A DNA stretch of 64,000 nucleotides from Paulownia fortunei. Lineage: Eukaryota; Streptophyta; Magnoliopsida; Lamiales; Paulowniaceae. Under the pieces are notes generated by a model. It saw nothing but the letters and a program-made list of their open reading frames with translations, did no database searches and was not told the origin of the DNA. A program made the translations under genes and the position numbers. Below are positions 22,501 through 35,214 of this stretch, piece by piece (the stretch's first letter is position 1; every line of letters starts with the position of its first letter). Location of the stretch: the NCBI GenBank assembly GCA_019321725.1, contig CM033115.1:14146673-14210672 (forward strand). Reading direction: 5' to 3'.

Positions 22501-23235
22501 CCATAAATACACTTACAAATAAATAATTTTTAATTACCATTATAATCTAATAGTTATAGTTAATCCCTATAACATCCTTATTTAGGCATGTGGTTTCATT
22601 ATTGTAGTTACATTTAGGGAATTCATTCTCAATTTTTTTTCATTCTCAATTTATTCTCCCAAAATATATCCAAATATATATCATGTTCTCTAATATATTT
22701 TTCTCCTAATACATCACATTTTTCCTAAGTACATTCTTCCAACATAGCTAAAACAAATCTAAACATTCTGTTAGTCATTTTTCCTAAATTTTACCCACCA
22801 GCATTACTAAATGAAGTGCTTCAGGATGAAGCCATGTATATATTGTGAGAAACTATTGAAAATTATGAAGTGAATATAAGACGGTACTCAAATTTGGTGT
22901 GGATGTATATTTCAGAGTTGTGAATCTGTGAAAATTTCAGGGAAATTTTTGAGGATATCCAAAATTTCAATTTTGATTTAAAAAAACTAAGGAAATATAT
23001 AAAAATAGTTCAATATTTTAAAAATAACGCTTGATATTTCTAATTAATAAAAATATGCATATTTTCAAAGTAAAATATTTGTATATAAGATTTTTATAGT
23101 GAGTTTTACTGAATGATACAAATAAAAGTGTATTGCACCTACTTAAAAATAATAAAAATAACTTAATTTGGCGGTTAAATAATTATTAAATCTCAAAAAG
23201 ATATAATTAAAGAAAGTGCCTCAAAACTATTGAAA
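19580..23235 (+). repeat. direct tandem duplication of about 1.7-1.8 kb
   Basis: Unit 1 (about 19580-21270) and unit 2 (about 21428-23235) share CTTGGAATTGA-ATAGAGCACAAGCT at the start, AGGCTTAATTCCTTTCTTCGTGG, the CTCGCCACCCTCTCATTTTCCTTC string and GAAGTGCT-C-GGATGAAGCCATGTATATAT near the end. A third, single copy is at 60430-62080. No coding signal is seen. A 150-base piece of the MADS gene sits between the two units. Confidence 0.75.
21272..21427 (-). pseudogene. MADS-box gene C-terminal fragment at a repeat junction
   Basis: On minus it reads TSMRIPNDSDGAGGGDAGE then VPKNPSHLLELLAYTH, matching the C-terminus of the other copies (NTSMGFPND, AGEE-K-P). On the plus strand the same block (GTGAAACACATAT, GGATTCTTGGGC-CTTCACCAGCATCTC) aligns with 27885-27975. 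It is cut abruptly at 21427, where unit 2 of the tandem duplication begins. Confidence 0.7.
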
Positions 23236-24529
23236 TCCATGGAAACCACGCGAAGTTTATATGAGGATCAAATCACTATAACTGCTGTCTCTTCTATCTC
23301 CAATTTCATATTGCCATTACAATAATTAGATGTTGACCATAGTCAACAAATGACATTAAATACTATTTGCATTGCAAACAGACAGAAACATGATGAATGA
23401 TACAATTGCAGCATTGCATGTTGCATCTATATCCTAAATTAATTACACATAAATTTTTTAGAATATCTTGAAATAAAGGCTCTATTTCTTTAAATGAAAT
23501 TATTTTTCGTAACATTACCTTCGAACTTAAATTAGTTGTAATTATGTGCATTGAAAAATATTTTATTAGATTATTTTCATAATTATTTCATTATTAAGTT
23601 AGAAATTTTAAGTATTATTTTATTATAAAATTATCATGTATTATATACTCCGAATACATAAAATAATAATACTATTTTTTTTTTGGAAATTTCAAATTTT
23701 GTTGAAATTTTTGAAATTTTGATTTCATTGAAGTTTCAAGAGATTTTGACAATATTCCTAAATTTCAGTGTACATACTGCAAAACTAAGTAGCAAGTTGA
23801 AGTTTGTTTTGGATGGTTAGGAAACATGAAATTTCGATCAAAATTTTGTCATTTCAATTGAAATTTAATAACATGATATATACATTATATATAACAAATT
23901 TGCAACGACTATAAACGGTAAAATGAACATAAATATTTTTTCAATGACACCCCTTATGATTTTGGTAAATTACAATTACCACCCCATGGTTGTGAAAGAG
24001 GCCAAAACTTACGCCTAAAGAGCAGTTTCATCCATGAAAATTGGTAAGAAAAAATCAGCCAAAAACACTTCCCATGTGTGAAAGGGCATTATTTTTTGAA
24101 AATTCGCCCGACATTTTACTTGAGGTCAACCGAAAATCCTAATGGTGGATAACAGTGGGGCAATTATGTCAAATCGACACTCCCGATAATGGCCTCAGGT
24201 AGATAGATAAAACTGATAGTCTAAATCTTGAGCTCAAGAATAATATGATTGATCTCTTAGGGTTCAACAATCATGAAATCCAAACAAATGACTGTAAAAA
24301 TTTACTTTTGTTTTTGCTTTCCAGTTTTTCAGTCCGAAACCTACAAAAGTCATGCCTTTGAAAAACAAAATATTAATGGACTTCAAATGCAATTCTTTGT
24401 CTATTTACAAAACCTGGCTCATGATAAAATTTGCTAGTTGATTTGTTACATGTGGGTACTGATAAAAAATCAGTAGTTAATACTTCATATATGGATCATT
24501 TACTGTATGTGGCGCAATATAATTTATTT

Positions 24530-25115
24530 GAGGTGTGACGCCCTAAATCCCAAAAAATTCCGAAATCATGACAACTACTACAAGCTGTCGGAAACATCCT
24601 AAAGGCCTACAAGGATAATCCAACAGTTGTTATTTAATTTAATAGAAATCATAAGTATAGAACATCTGTACTCTTAAATCATTATTTTATAAATCAATGT
24701 TATTCAACAAATAAATAACCAATAATTTAACAACATCCACTTGATAAAAAAATAATAATAATACTGTAAGTATTTCCAAATATAAACCTATGTATCTAAA
24801 ATCAATTGATGTGTCACATGGAGATAATACATTCACAATATTAAAACTCATCTTATCAAATAATTCTAAATAAAAAAAAAGCAAGTTCGAACTTTTTCCA
24901 TAAACTTCATCATACTCCAAAGGTTATTCTTTCAAACTACTAAGTCTTGGTATTTAAAAAATATTAAAAGAATTATGAGCACGATAGTCCTGTAGATAAC
25001 CTATTACCTAACTAGCTGAATCAACCAAGCCAGAAAAGTAGTAATATTTTTTTAATTAATGAAAAATAGTTGATTTATCACTTTAACTCGAGATAGAGAA
25101 TAATGAGATAAAATC
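24530..25115. mobile_element. possible solo-LTR or LTR fragment between segment copies 1 and 2
   Basis: The sequence starts GTGTGACGCCCTAAATCCC, an opening of a kind seen in plant LTRs, and near its end has AAGAATTATGAGCACGATAG and CTATTACCTAACTAGCTGAA, also LTR-like in style. It is absent from the other segment copies where they can be compared. No partner LTR or coding region is seen, so this is a weak assignment. Confidence 0.3.
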
Positions 25116-25177
25116 TTCATCTTATTTAACTTCAACAACATTGCTTAAACTATTGAACTCGATTATTTTTTTGCTTG

Positions 25178-26082
25178 GACAAAATACATAAAACCCCATG
25201 AATTTTATCTATGGTCACAAACACCCCATGAATTAAATATTTAGACAAAATTACCCTTAATACAATGAATTTATATAATTTTTAGTTTATTTTGTATATT
25301 TTGCATCCAAAATTTAATTTTAAAAAGAAAAAAAATTAAATTATATTTTTTAAAAAAGTTAATAACTTGAATAATTCAAAATTTAACAAATTAACGTAAT
25401 AAAAAGTATAATAATTATACAAAAATATATTTTACATGAAAAAATTATTTTAATTATTTAAATTTAAAATAAAGCATTAACTATTTAATCTAAATGAATT
25501 TTAAATACTATTGGATAAAGGTAAATAAGTGTATTTTGTAAACTTAATGTAGATATATTTATATAATTGAGTAAAAATAATTTATGCATTCTTATTCAAA
25601 ATGGTCAAAATTTAATTGAAATATATCTTTGTTCAATTTAAAAAATAAATTGTAATAATTTATTCATTCTTATTCAACGGATACATACTAATTTATTTTA
25701 ATCAAAAGAGTTCAAAATTAATTTAGATTAAATAGTTAATACTTTATCTTGAGTTCAATTAATCAAAATAGTTTTTTCATGTTTAATATTTTTTGGGTAT
25801 TTATTGTACTCATTTTTACTTTAGTTTTTTAAATTTAAATACTTAAGTTACTAATTAATTTTAAAAAATACATAATTTAAAATACTTTTTCTAATTAAAA
25901 AAATTAAAATTTAATTTGAGATTCAAAATATTCAAAAGAAAACTAAACTATATAAATTAATTGCATTAAGAATAATTTTATCTAAATATTTAATTCAGAT
26001 GGATAAATGTAATATTTGCAAATTCAGATAAGTGTTTGTAATCATATATGAAGTTTACTGGGTCTTATTTATTTTGCCATTT
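25178..26082. mobile_element. fold-back element inserted in segment copy 2
   Basis: The left arm from GGACAAAATACATAAAACCC and the right arm, whose complement starts GGCAAAATAAATAAGACCC, match over roughly 350-400 bases each (ATCACAAACAC-type block, GAATTAAATATTTAGA-AAAATTA, TTAATTTATATA). Copy 1 lacks it: there AACCCAGTGATTTT runs straight into CTTTTTCTTTTCTAATC (about 15850-15885). That empty site shows it arrived after the duplication, or left copy 1. No reading frame inside. The T-rich flanks make the target duplication ambiguous. Confidence 0.7.
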
Positions 26083-26640
26083 TTTCTTTTCTGATCTATT
26101 TATCACAGAGCATCCCAAGAAACCCTTTATCCTTCTTTTCATAATTAAGAGCCAACAAGTTTCAAAATGAACAATTAATTTTTGTATTTTCATTTGGGTT
26201 AGTAAAGCACTAAACTAAACAAGAATCAATCAGATTCAGAAAATCAAGATAATTGAACAATTTTCTAAGAAGAAAACTAAAGATTAAACAAAAGGGTGTG
26301 TGGGGTGTGTGTTCATACCCAGTGGAATTAGCAAAGATGTTGATGCCACTTTCTTTCGATGGTGATGAGTAGTCTGTTATTAGTCGTTTGAATTTGAATG
26401 GATAACGATATCAACTAACAATTGGATTTTTCAGAGGTGGTGTTTCCCTCATTTACTGAAATACCCCTGATATTCTATGGAAATGCTATTTGGGCCCCAA
26501 CGGCAATTTGTAAGAATACGAGCCCCTTTTTTGCAAATTGAAACTCATTTAAGCAACCGCCACAGAACGTACATGTGGATATTATCATTACTTATGGCCA
26601 TCTAAGGAAACGCCATAATAGGTACATGTCCACACCTTCA
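26083..26640 (-). pseudogene. FKBP16-3 promoter/exon 1 duplicate, start codon lost
   Basis: The exon 1 equivalent is 26349-26319 on minus. It still reads GCATCAACATCTTTGCTA and keeps a GT donor (GTATGAAC), but the ATG has become GTG. Upstream sequence matches the promoter region of the main gene at 16140-16440. No exon 2-7 sequence follows on this copy, so it is a 5' fragment only. It could still drive a transcript if the promoter works. Confidence 0.75.
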
Positions 26641-27879
26641 TGTACAAGAATCCTAGTACTTAATTTTGTTGTTACAGAAATTAGATATATTTTGCTCTCT
26701 CCAATCTAAATTAAAGACTCTCATTTGGTGTGAATAGAATTTTTAAGTTAACTTTGTATTCTTATATTATTGTCCTTAAAAGTAACCAACAGTTGAAAGT
26801 TAGCAGCGTTACGTCTTATTTTAATAGAGAATGTAATTTTGAAAATAGAGCCATATTTTGTGACGTTTCAGAAGAATGATCATTATAAATATAGGACAAA
26901 GGGAGTAGTATTTTAAATTGAAACTATTTTGGAAAAGAATAAAAAAATAAAAGTTATAAATTTAGTACAAAGGGAGTAGTACTTTTTAAACTGAAATAGG
27001 TACAATTTTATATTGTTTCATTAAAAATCTAGTGAGCTCGAAGATAAATTAGCATGATTAATGAATCTCATGTTAAGAATTAAGGACTAATTACTTTAAT
27101 GAATTCCATGATTGTAGAATAATGCAATGTTTTTTTGTTTATGTTCTATTTTATATGACTTAATTATTAAATCATATTGATATTCATCATATGCTTATTT
27201 TACATGTAAAAAATAGGTAAAAAAATCCATTATTTGATTTTACATGATTTTGTTTTTCTTTGTGGGTATGAATCTTTCTGATTAACATCGTATGCTTATT
27301 TCATATATATAGATACATTGTTGTAATAACTTGCATACGTTAAAAAAAATATCATTTGTTTGTCGGTATAGGTTTATTAATCGACCTACTTCATTATTTT
27401 AATTTTATTTGTTTCTATTCTTGATTTTTTTCATTTATGTTTAAACTTTTCATAACTTGGCTCATAAACGACTGCTGATCTCATCTTTTTTTTCCTTGTT
27501 TATTTATTTATTTTTGGTCTATGTAATAAGTTTTTGATGTTTTAGTCGTGCAGTGATACTTTTCCCAAATTGAGTTATATTTGGATATAGAATAATGGAG
27601 AAAAATGATACAAAAAAGGCATATTCATTGAATAATACTCTCCTTTTTCATAACAAATTAAATAGTTGTTTCAATTTCAAATGCTTTTCAATTTAATGGA
27701 AATTTCATGTTCTGTAAATATTTTTCTTTCCTATTTTCTTTCAAAGTTGAGCAGAGAAAAATATTTTTCTTAATAAATTTGTACTCAAATCCAAGCCGAA
27801 TGTGCTCAAAACCAAAGCTACTAAAACTCATTTTTTCATTTGAATGGAAACTTCATTGACAAAGAGAAAAGAACAAAAG

Positions 27880-28530
27880 GAGAAAAAGTGAAACCCATAT
27901 CATGTGGTAATCTAATCCAACTCAAGAAGGCTGCGTTGGATTCTTGGGCTCTTCACCAGCATCTCCTCCACCAGCACATGGTTGTAGCGAGTCATCAGTC
28001 ATTTCTCAAATCCTCAAGCAACGTCGAAATCGATGAAGTTTCTACTGCAATCCCACATCTCTTTGTTGCCACCATATTAGAAGGAAGGACCGCAAGAGGA
28101 CAAGTAGGAGGAGGAAGAGAAAAATGTGCATTTCTTGCTCATTATGAGGCTCCTCATGTTTGGAGCTTCTTAAGCATCTCAGCTGCAAAAAAGATTGCTC
28201 ATTTTGAACCAAATCAACTTCATTGAAATTCTTTTCTTGCATTAATAGCTCCTTCATGAGCAACTGAGACTCTTTCAGGTCCTTCTTGTGGGACTTCAAC
28301 ATATCTTCTGTCTCATCATTTTGTCTTTGGTCCAAGAACTTTTCATGGATCGTCATTTTTTTGGCCCTTTCCAATTCTGAAAAGTTCAAGAATTTTCTCA
28401 GCTGATAATAAGGATGGCCACAAGACGGCTTTGTTCTTTGTTGGCTTGTGAATACTATGCCTATGTCTGACTCCACACAAAATGGAAAGATCGTTTGCTT
28501 TTTTGGTCAAATTTTCCACCCTCTTTGTGA
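27880..28530 (-). pseudogene. type I MADS-box relic, left arm of copy 2
   Basis: Reads on minus FTKRVENLTKKANDLSILCG (MADS domain core), then after a frameshift ILELF / KFLNFSELERAKKMTIHEKF, QRQNDETEDMLKSHKKD, KESQLLMKELLMQEKNFNE and VDLVQ, and further C-terminal pieces in another frame. No start codon is left because the sequence turns into the inverted arm. The order of parts is MADS domain then a charged region as in type I proteins. This is the best preserved body on the minus strand but has at least two frame breaks. Confidence 0.7.
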
Positions 28531-28557
28531 AAAAAAAAATTCACAAAGGCTTTTTTT

Positions 28558-28720
28558 TCACAAAGAGGGTGGAAAGTTTGACGAAGAAAGCAAACGATCT
28601 CTCTATTTTGTGTAGAGTCGATATAGGTATAGTCATTCACAAGCTAGCAGAGATCAATGCTGTCATGTAGCCATCCCTAGAAATCTTTGGTGAAAATTTT
28701 TGTACTTTTCAGATTCAAAA
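28558..28720 (+). pseudogene. MADS-box relic, right arm of copy 2
   Basis: Plus-strand frame reads FTKRVESLTKKANDLSILCR then VDIGIVIHKLAEINAVM and stops at TAG 28668. The following CATCCCTAGAAATCTTTGGTGAAAA matches the segment after the domain; then it jumps to the 3' flank at about 28735. Only the MADS domain survives, with no start codon. Confidence 0.65.
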
Positions 28721-29965
28721 TCGGTCGAAAATATTTAATGGGAAAACTATTATTGCGGTACTGAAGTATCAAAACATTGTTATATAGATAATAGATAAAT
28801 AAATAAAATTGATAAAAGAAGACAATCAATAATCATTTTTAAGGAAAGATGTGAAAAGTTTAAACATAAATGAAATAAATTTTCTATAGTACAAATCAAA
28901 CAAAAATGATGAAATAGTTCAACTACTCAACTTATATGCACAAGCAAAAAGCTAAAGGAATGGAAGCTTTTTATAAATATGCAAGATATTCCAACGATGA
29001 TAGATTTATATATGTGAAATAAGCATATGACATTAACGAGATGGACAAAATCACACCAATGAAAAATCAAATCATATAATATCAAATAATGGGTTACTTA
29101 GATTATGATTACGATGGCCACCGATGTTTACACTTAAAATAATCATATGATGAATATCGAATGAACAAAATCAAAATAATGAAGAATTAAATCATATAAA
29201 ATAAAACATATCCAGAAAATATTGCATTATGCTATAATCATGTAATTCCATACAAGCATTCAACCATTAATTCTAAAAATGAGATTTATTTATTTTGCCA
29301 ATATATCATGGAGGTGATTATATATCAATTTTTGGTAATTTTTGGTAAGTAAATACTTAATACTGATATAAAAATTTGTAATGATATTAGTAAGTAAATA
29401 AATTCATTTGCTCAACCTGGTTATTTTGGATTGTGTTTAGCGTGTCCACAACATCACAATCATATATCTTGTGGGCCCCATAGGATGTTTCAGCTCCAAT
29501 GGGTGCCCCAAGATTGTTAAGAATACACCGTATCTTACAATCGATTATGGAAGGCTAGTTATATTGATATTGCAACATTTGTTTCTATCCCAACAAATTT
29601 ACTAAATTGTTTAGTAAATTATTGCAACAATTCTTGCTTACAACAAATTTATTTAATTATTTAGTAAATTATCCCATCCTCAAATAAAATTAATTTATTC
29701 TCTCTCTCTCTCTCATCCCTTCCTTAGCGACTTGTGGTGTTTTTTTTTTTTCTTTTTCCTGTCTGAAAATTTGATCAACTTATGGCACAAATTAACACAA
29801 CTCTTTAGATTTCAACAATGGTTAGTTGTTGGAATTGAGATAGAGCACAAGCAGTTCTTGGAATTGAGGTACAACACAAGCTTTGAAAAACAAAAATTTT
29901 CTGATTATGATGAATTATTCCAATGAGTAAATTTCTAAAACAAATATCATCAAATATTAAGAAAG

Positions 29966-32900
29966 TAATTTTTGGTATCTAAGTTTTTTCATTAATCTTT
30001 ATCTATTTTCTTTTTTTGGGTAATGAAGATATGTCATTAACCTTTTACATCCTAATTTAGATTTAATTATCAATTTAATTATTTTTTCATGATACATTCT
30101 TTCTGTTAAATAGATTTAATAATTATGATAATATAAAATTAAGATTGTATAAAAACAAACATATTAAAAAAAATTAGATGCTTATACTCAAATAAAAAAT
30201 AAAAAATTAAAACAAATCTAGATGAGAGCTATATTTGTTTTAGTTAATGATATGAGACTATAAAAGTAATTTTTAATGTGAAAGTTTAAGAAAAAGAGTA
30301 GAGAGGAGAAGAAAAATAATTACTATAATTTTATTTTATTTTCTAGGTATATTTTGTTTTACTTAGACCCCATCAATAGGATAAAAAATTCAAAAAAGTT
30401 TGAAAAAAGAAGAAGAAGAAGAAACAAACAAATTTGTTTTAGCAAAAAAAAAATTTACTTTTAAACTCAAAATAAAGAGTTAATATGATATTTACAAATC
30501 TTAATTTATATTGCACCTCATAAATTTTAGTTTCAAAATTAATATTCTTTTTCAATGTATATTATGATCTCAATCTCTTTTATTCTATCATAAACTTTTT
30601 ATTTCTTATTTGTATAGAAGTATATTATTAGAAAATCTTAAATCTTTGTTATCAGTAGATAAAATTTGATTTAACTAAATGAAACATAACATAAAAATTA
30701 AAATTAAATAGAATGAAAACTGATACAAATGTCATTGTAACAAATTTAGAAGAAGAATTTAAATAATTTTATTCACTATGTGTCAATTCAACATTTATAG
30801 TAAAATTTGCATGTCACTTAAAAACTACACACTTAAAATTTATAAAAACTCAGGTATCAATATGATATTTATGATAAAATTTTGACAAAAATAGTCTAAA
30901 TTAACAAAATAAAATATAATATGAAAAAATAGAAACAAAAATTAAAATTGGATAAAATTTAAAAATGTACATATGCCATTTTAAGAAGAAAAACTAAAAG
31001 AACTTCATTTACGGCAAAACTCATGTATTTCTTAAATGTACCAATATGCTATTCAAGGTAAAATTCATTTAACAAATTTAGTCTTAAATTTTAATAAATC
31101 CTGCATAGTAAGTTTAAGAAGTTATTTGCATTTTGAGGTTTGAATCTTAGGCAACCGCATCTCCTTGTTAGATAAAAAATTCTAAAAGAAATTTATTCAA
31201 AAATCAAAGTATCAAATCCCTTTGCTTTTGAAAAAATGGCATAACTTTGAAAAACTAATTGGTAGTTATCTTTTACAGTAAATAATTTTATATTAAAAAA
31301 ATAAATAAGATCAAATTTTAAATTCTATAGTCTCTCCAACAACATAAAGAGTATAAATTAATTTTTATATATAAAGAATAATTAGAATTTTATAATTATA
31401 CATGATCCATAAATTTACAACTGCGTAATTTTTATAATAAAATGAAAAACTTAAGTTTAATGCAAATGACAATTTAAATAGTATAATACATCGTACTCTT
31501 TTAGAAAAGAAAATCAAAAGAGTTTATTTTCAGGTGCATTTTAATTTTCATAGATAAATACTAAATCAAATTATGCATATTATTAAATCTCATGATTTAG
31601 ATTTTGGTCTAATATTCTTTTTTTGATTGTGCATTTTAAAAGACGACTCTCACTTAGTATTTGTAAAGTTATATATATAAAAGTTAATTTTTATATTCTT
31701 TCCTTTAGTAAATATCCTTAAAATTTAATTTTAATCTTTTATTTAATTCTAATAATTTGTGCATTTCAAAAACTTCACTTTTTTCATTAACATTCATTAT
31801 TTTCTCATATTTGAATTAGCATATTCTCTTTAATTATTCAAGGACATAGAATTTAATTGAAGTTATTTTTTCTTTTAAAATATTCATTTAAAAAATTTAA
31901 TTTTTGCAAAGTTATTCTCAAACTTAAAAGTATAATTATTGATGATTGTCTCAAAATTAAAATTTTGGTCTCCTATTACCTTTTTAAAACTACATATAGT
32001 TTTTTTATTTATTAAATAACGATATTTGGTATACATCAAAGAGAGTTTTAAAATTTAAAATTATTGATTATTGCCTCAAAATTAAAATTGTAGTTTCTTA
32101 TTTATTTTTGAAAACTACAAATAGTTTTATTATTTATTAGATTAAGGTATTTGGTATTCAATCAAAGAGAGTTTCAAATTTTGAGTTTTGGCTGATCACT
32201 TTTTTATATTTTTTTTAAATCTGAATTTTAATTAAAATGATGGATTATTGTCATATATCCTATGTTAGGTTTTTTGTTTTTAAGTACACTTTTTTGGAAT
32301 TTTCGACATAATAGGGCAAGAGAGATATTTTATTAAAATTACAAAGTGGATTCAAATAACCTTAAGTTCAAGTATTATGACAATTATATTTACATTATTT
32401 TTAATAAAACCTTAGATTAATTTCTAAATATTATATTAAAAAAGAAAAAAAGGTAGATAGAATAAGAGAAAGACACTATATAACAGTTTAATTCAAAGTA
32501 TAAAAGTGTATATATGCTACTGTAAGAAGAAAAATTAAAAAAATTTCATTTAATATGTAATAATTTGACATTTACAGCAAAAGTCAAGTATTTGTTAATT
32601 CGAGTACCAATATGACAACAGTAAAATTCATGTATCAAATTTAACCTTAAAATTTGCTATGTTAAATCATGCATAGTAAGTATAAGGGGTTATTTGCATG
32701 CCGAGGTTTGAAGTTTTGACAACCACATCCCTTTATTTGATCAAAAATTCTAAGAGAAATTTATTTCAAGACCAAACCATATCTGTTTATTTGGGAAAAA
32801 GGCATAACTTTTAAAAAATTAATTGATAGTTATATTTTATAATAAATAATTTTATAAAGAAAAGAAATGAATGAGGCCAAATTTAAAGTTTTATAGTCTA

Positions 32901-35214
32901 TTCAACGACATAAGGATTATAGATTAATTTCATATATAAAGAATATTTAATTTTTATAATTGTACATAGTTCATAAATTTACAATTGCGTATCTTTAATA
33001 GTATAATACATCGTATACTTCAGTAAAAAAAATGAGTTTCAAATGCATATTTTTTCATAGATAAATAATATATGTATTTTTTATATTATTAAATCTTATG
33101 ACTTAGATTTTGATCTAAAATTATATATATATTTCAAACATTTAAAAGTTATTTTATACTCTTAACTTTAGTAAATATATTTGAGCTTTAATTTTGGTCT
33201 TTTACTTATTTCTAATAATTTATGTATTTTAAAAAGAATGTTTTTATCTATTAGAATTCATTGTTTTCTCATATCTGGATTAGTATATTCTCTTTAATTG
33301 TTGAAGAAGATAGAATTCAATTTGAGTTATTTTTATTTAAAGTACTCAATTTAAAAGTTTAGTTTTCGTAAAGTTATTCTTAAACATAAAAGGTAATCAT
33401 ATTATTTGTAATTGTTGATTGTTGCATCAAAATTAAAATTTTAGTCTCCCATTTCTTTTTTAAAACAATATTGGTTTTATTATTACTAAATTAAGGTATT
33501 TGAAATGCAATTGAAGAGAGTTTCAAAATTAAATTTTGGCATATTGCTTTTTTTAACACTTTTATTTAAAACATGACTTTTAAAGAAAATTGATGGGATT
33601 ATTTTCATACATGTTAAGTTATATTTTTTTTGTAAGTTAAATATATTTGTTTTGGAATTTTTGATATAATAGGACTAGAAAGATGTTTTAGTAAAATTGC
33701 AAATCTCAAGAGAGTTGATTCAGATAACCTTAAACTCAAGTGTTATGGTACAATATTCATGTGATTGTTAGTAAGACTTTGAATGATGTTTTAAATTTAA
33801 TTTTTAAATAGTGAGATTAAAAAAAAAAGAGTAGACAGAATAAGAGAAATATTTGCTTTATTTTTGTTGTGTTTTCTTCTCATTCTTTATTTTAATTAGG
33901 TTTAATCAATGAGTGAAAAGTCTAAAAAACTTAAAAAGAAAATAGATTTAAACTCTAAATAAGGATTTATTATAACTTCCACAAATCATATTTTATATTG
34001 CACCTATAAAGTTTAGTTTTAAAATTGTATTATTATTTTAATCTCTTGTGTTTCACTATACTCTTCTTATTTTTTACTTATATCGAGGTGTATTGTTAGA
34101 TAATCTTAAATCAATGTTAATAATAAATAGAATTTAATGTAATTAAATGAAACAAAATAAAGAATAAATGATAATTAAAAGTAGAATTAAAAAGGGTATA
34201 CATATTTTTGTAAAACAAGCAGTAGAAAATTCAAAAAAATTTTATTTATTATTTATTTAATATTTACGACAAAAGTCAAGCCTTTTATAAATTACACCTT
34301 AAAAATTGTTGAAATCCTGACATCAATATGATATTTATGACAAAATTTAAGTAACAAATCAATTGAACTTAACAAAGCAAAGATATAATATGAAAGATTG
34401 AAACAAGTATTAAAATTGGATAGAATTAAAAAAAATTAAGCCACTATAAACATAATGATTTGACATTATTCAGGTATTCCTTAAACTATTTGTTAATTTA
34501 AACATCTGGAGAGGTGGATTCAAATAGCCATAATTTTATATTTATGATAAAAATATCTATGTGGTTGTTAATGAAATTATTTTTAAAAAAGAAAAGGTAA
34601 CTTCTTTATAGATCTTTTATATTGCAATTTTAATTTTTTGGTTCTATTTCTTTATTGAAAAGAATGATAGGGAGAAATTGAAGTGAATAAGAGGAGTAAG
34701 TAATGGATATGATTAGCATTTATATATTTTGTGGATTACTAATTATTAATGATATTATGATATTTCATTACCTAGAAAAATTGAATATTGTTACAAATAG
34801 TTGAAAAAAAAGTATTTATTAATTTTTAGCATATAAAATTACGTTTAGATCATGTATAATGCATCTAGTGCAAAGAAAATTTGTCACTTCAAATATAAAG
34901 AAGACTTCTCTAGCCATCAAAATGAAATAAAAGGATAATTAATATGATCACAAATTTATGTAAGAATTTATTTATATTACTATTTATTTTTCAATCATAA
35001 TTTAATTTAGTTCTTTAAATATTTTTCTTTAACTATTCATATCAATTTATACTTAAAATAAAATATTTAGAAGTATCTTGGAATGTTTTCATTTTAATTA
35101 ATTTAGTATTTAATTTATATTTTTTATTTATAAAAATATATTCTAATATTTTATTTATTTAATATTATAATTATTTTATAAATTATATAATCACGTGCAA
35201 CACATATGCTTCTT
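29966..35214. repeat. AT-rich decayed tandem repeats, no genes
   Basis: No coding frame of note. Two diverged direct units are visible, about 30960-32450 and 32480-33840: the blocks around 31041 and 32600, 31381 and 32935, 31940 and 33410, and 32330 and 33672 align in order. A third partial unit is likely at 34160-34560, matching 30760-30960. Motifs such as CATAGTAAGTTTAAG-AGTTATTTGCAT and AGAGAGATATTTTA recur. It could be the remnant of a large transposon, but I find no terminus or protein to name it. Confidence 0.55.
31941..32188 (+). repeat. two-unit 123-bp tandem repeat
   Basis: GATTGTCTCAAAATTAAAATT at 31944 recurs near 32067 as GATTATTGCCTCAAAATTAAA, and both are followed by a TTTTTAAAACTACA-ATAGTTTT block and CAAAGAGAGTTT. 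A third, more diverged unit is at about 33412-33530. Confidence 0.65.

Larger units (their letters stand above)
13876..24520. repeat. segmental repeat, copy 1 (FKBP exon 2 through MADS relic and flank)
   Basis: This is the most complete copy of a segment found again in pieces at 25120-29965, 35215-35610, 52660-56060 and 57388-64000, always in the same orientation. Matching anchors include AATATTGTATGGAGCGATCATG (13911 and 57429), the FKBP promoter/exon 1 region (16090 and 26290), the MADS inverted repeat, the 19200-19500 block with GTAAATTATTGCAACAATT, and the 23240-24450 block with its GTAAATTACAATTACCACC string (again near 62845). Copies differ by many substitutions and indels, so the duplications are not recent. 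Confidence 0.75.
27025..29325. repeat. long inverted repeat around MADS pseudogene, copy 2
   Basis: Left arm about 27025-28530, right arm about 28558-29325, with a 27-base centre. At the centre TTTTCCACCCTCTTTGTGA (28511-28530) faces TCACAAAGAGGGTGGAAA (28558-28575), so the fold starts inside the MADS domain and the promoter parts seen in copies 1 and 4 are missing. Outer ends match as in copy 1 (AGTTTAAACATAAATGAAATAAA at 28857 against the complement of 27430-27450). Confidence 0.8.
25120..29965. repeat. segmental repeat, copy 2
   Basis: Matches copy 1 from about 15815 to about 19680 in the same orientation, interrupted by a 900-base insertion at 25178-26082. It opens inside FKBP intron 1, includes promoter and exon 1, the MADS inverted repeat and the 29330-29950 flank, and breaks off at about 29965 where AAGAAAGTAA is followed by unrelated AT-rich DNA. 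Confidence 0.75.

Noticed and set aside
28042..28150. Leucine-rich tail (FLFLLLLVLL) of the MADS relic, resembling a membrane helix
   Set aside because: It arises by reading the gene in a shifted frame; the aligned part of other copies reads LAVLPSN in another frame.
29966..35214. Possible integrated pararetrovirus
   Set aside because: No reverse transcriptase, coat or movement-protein frame and no tRNA-Met primer site could be seen.
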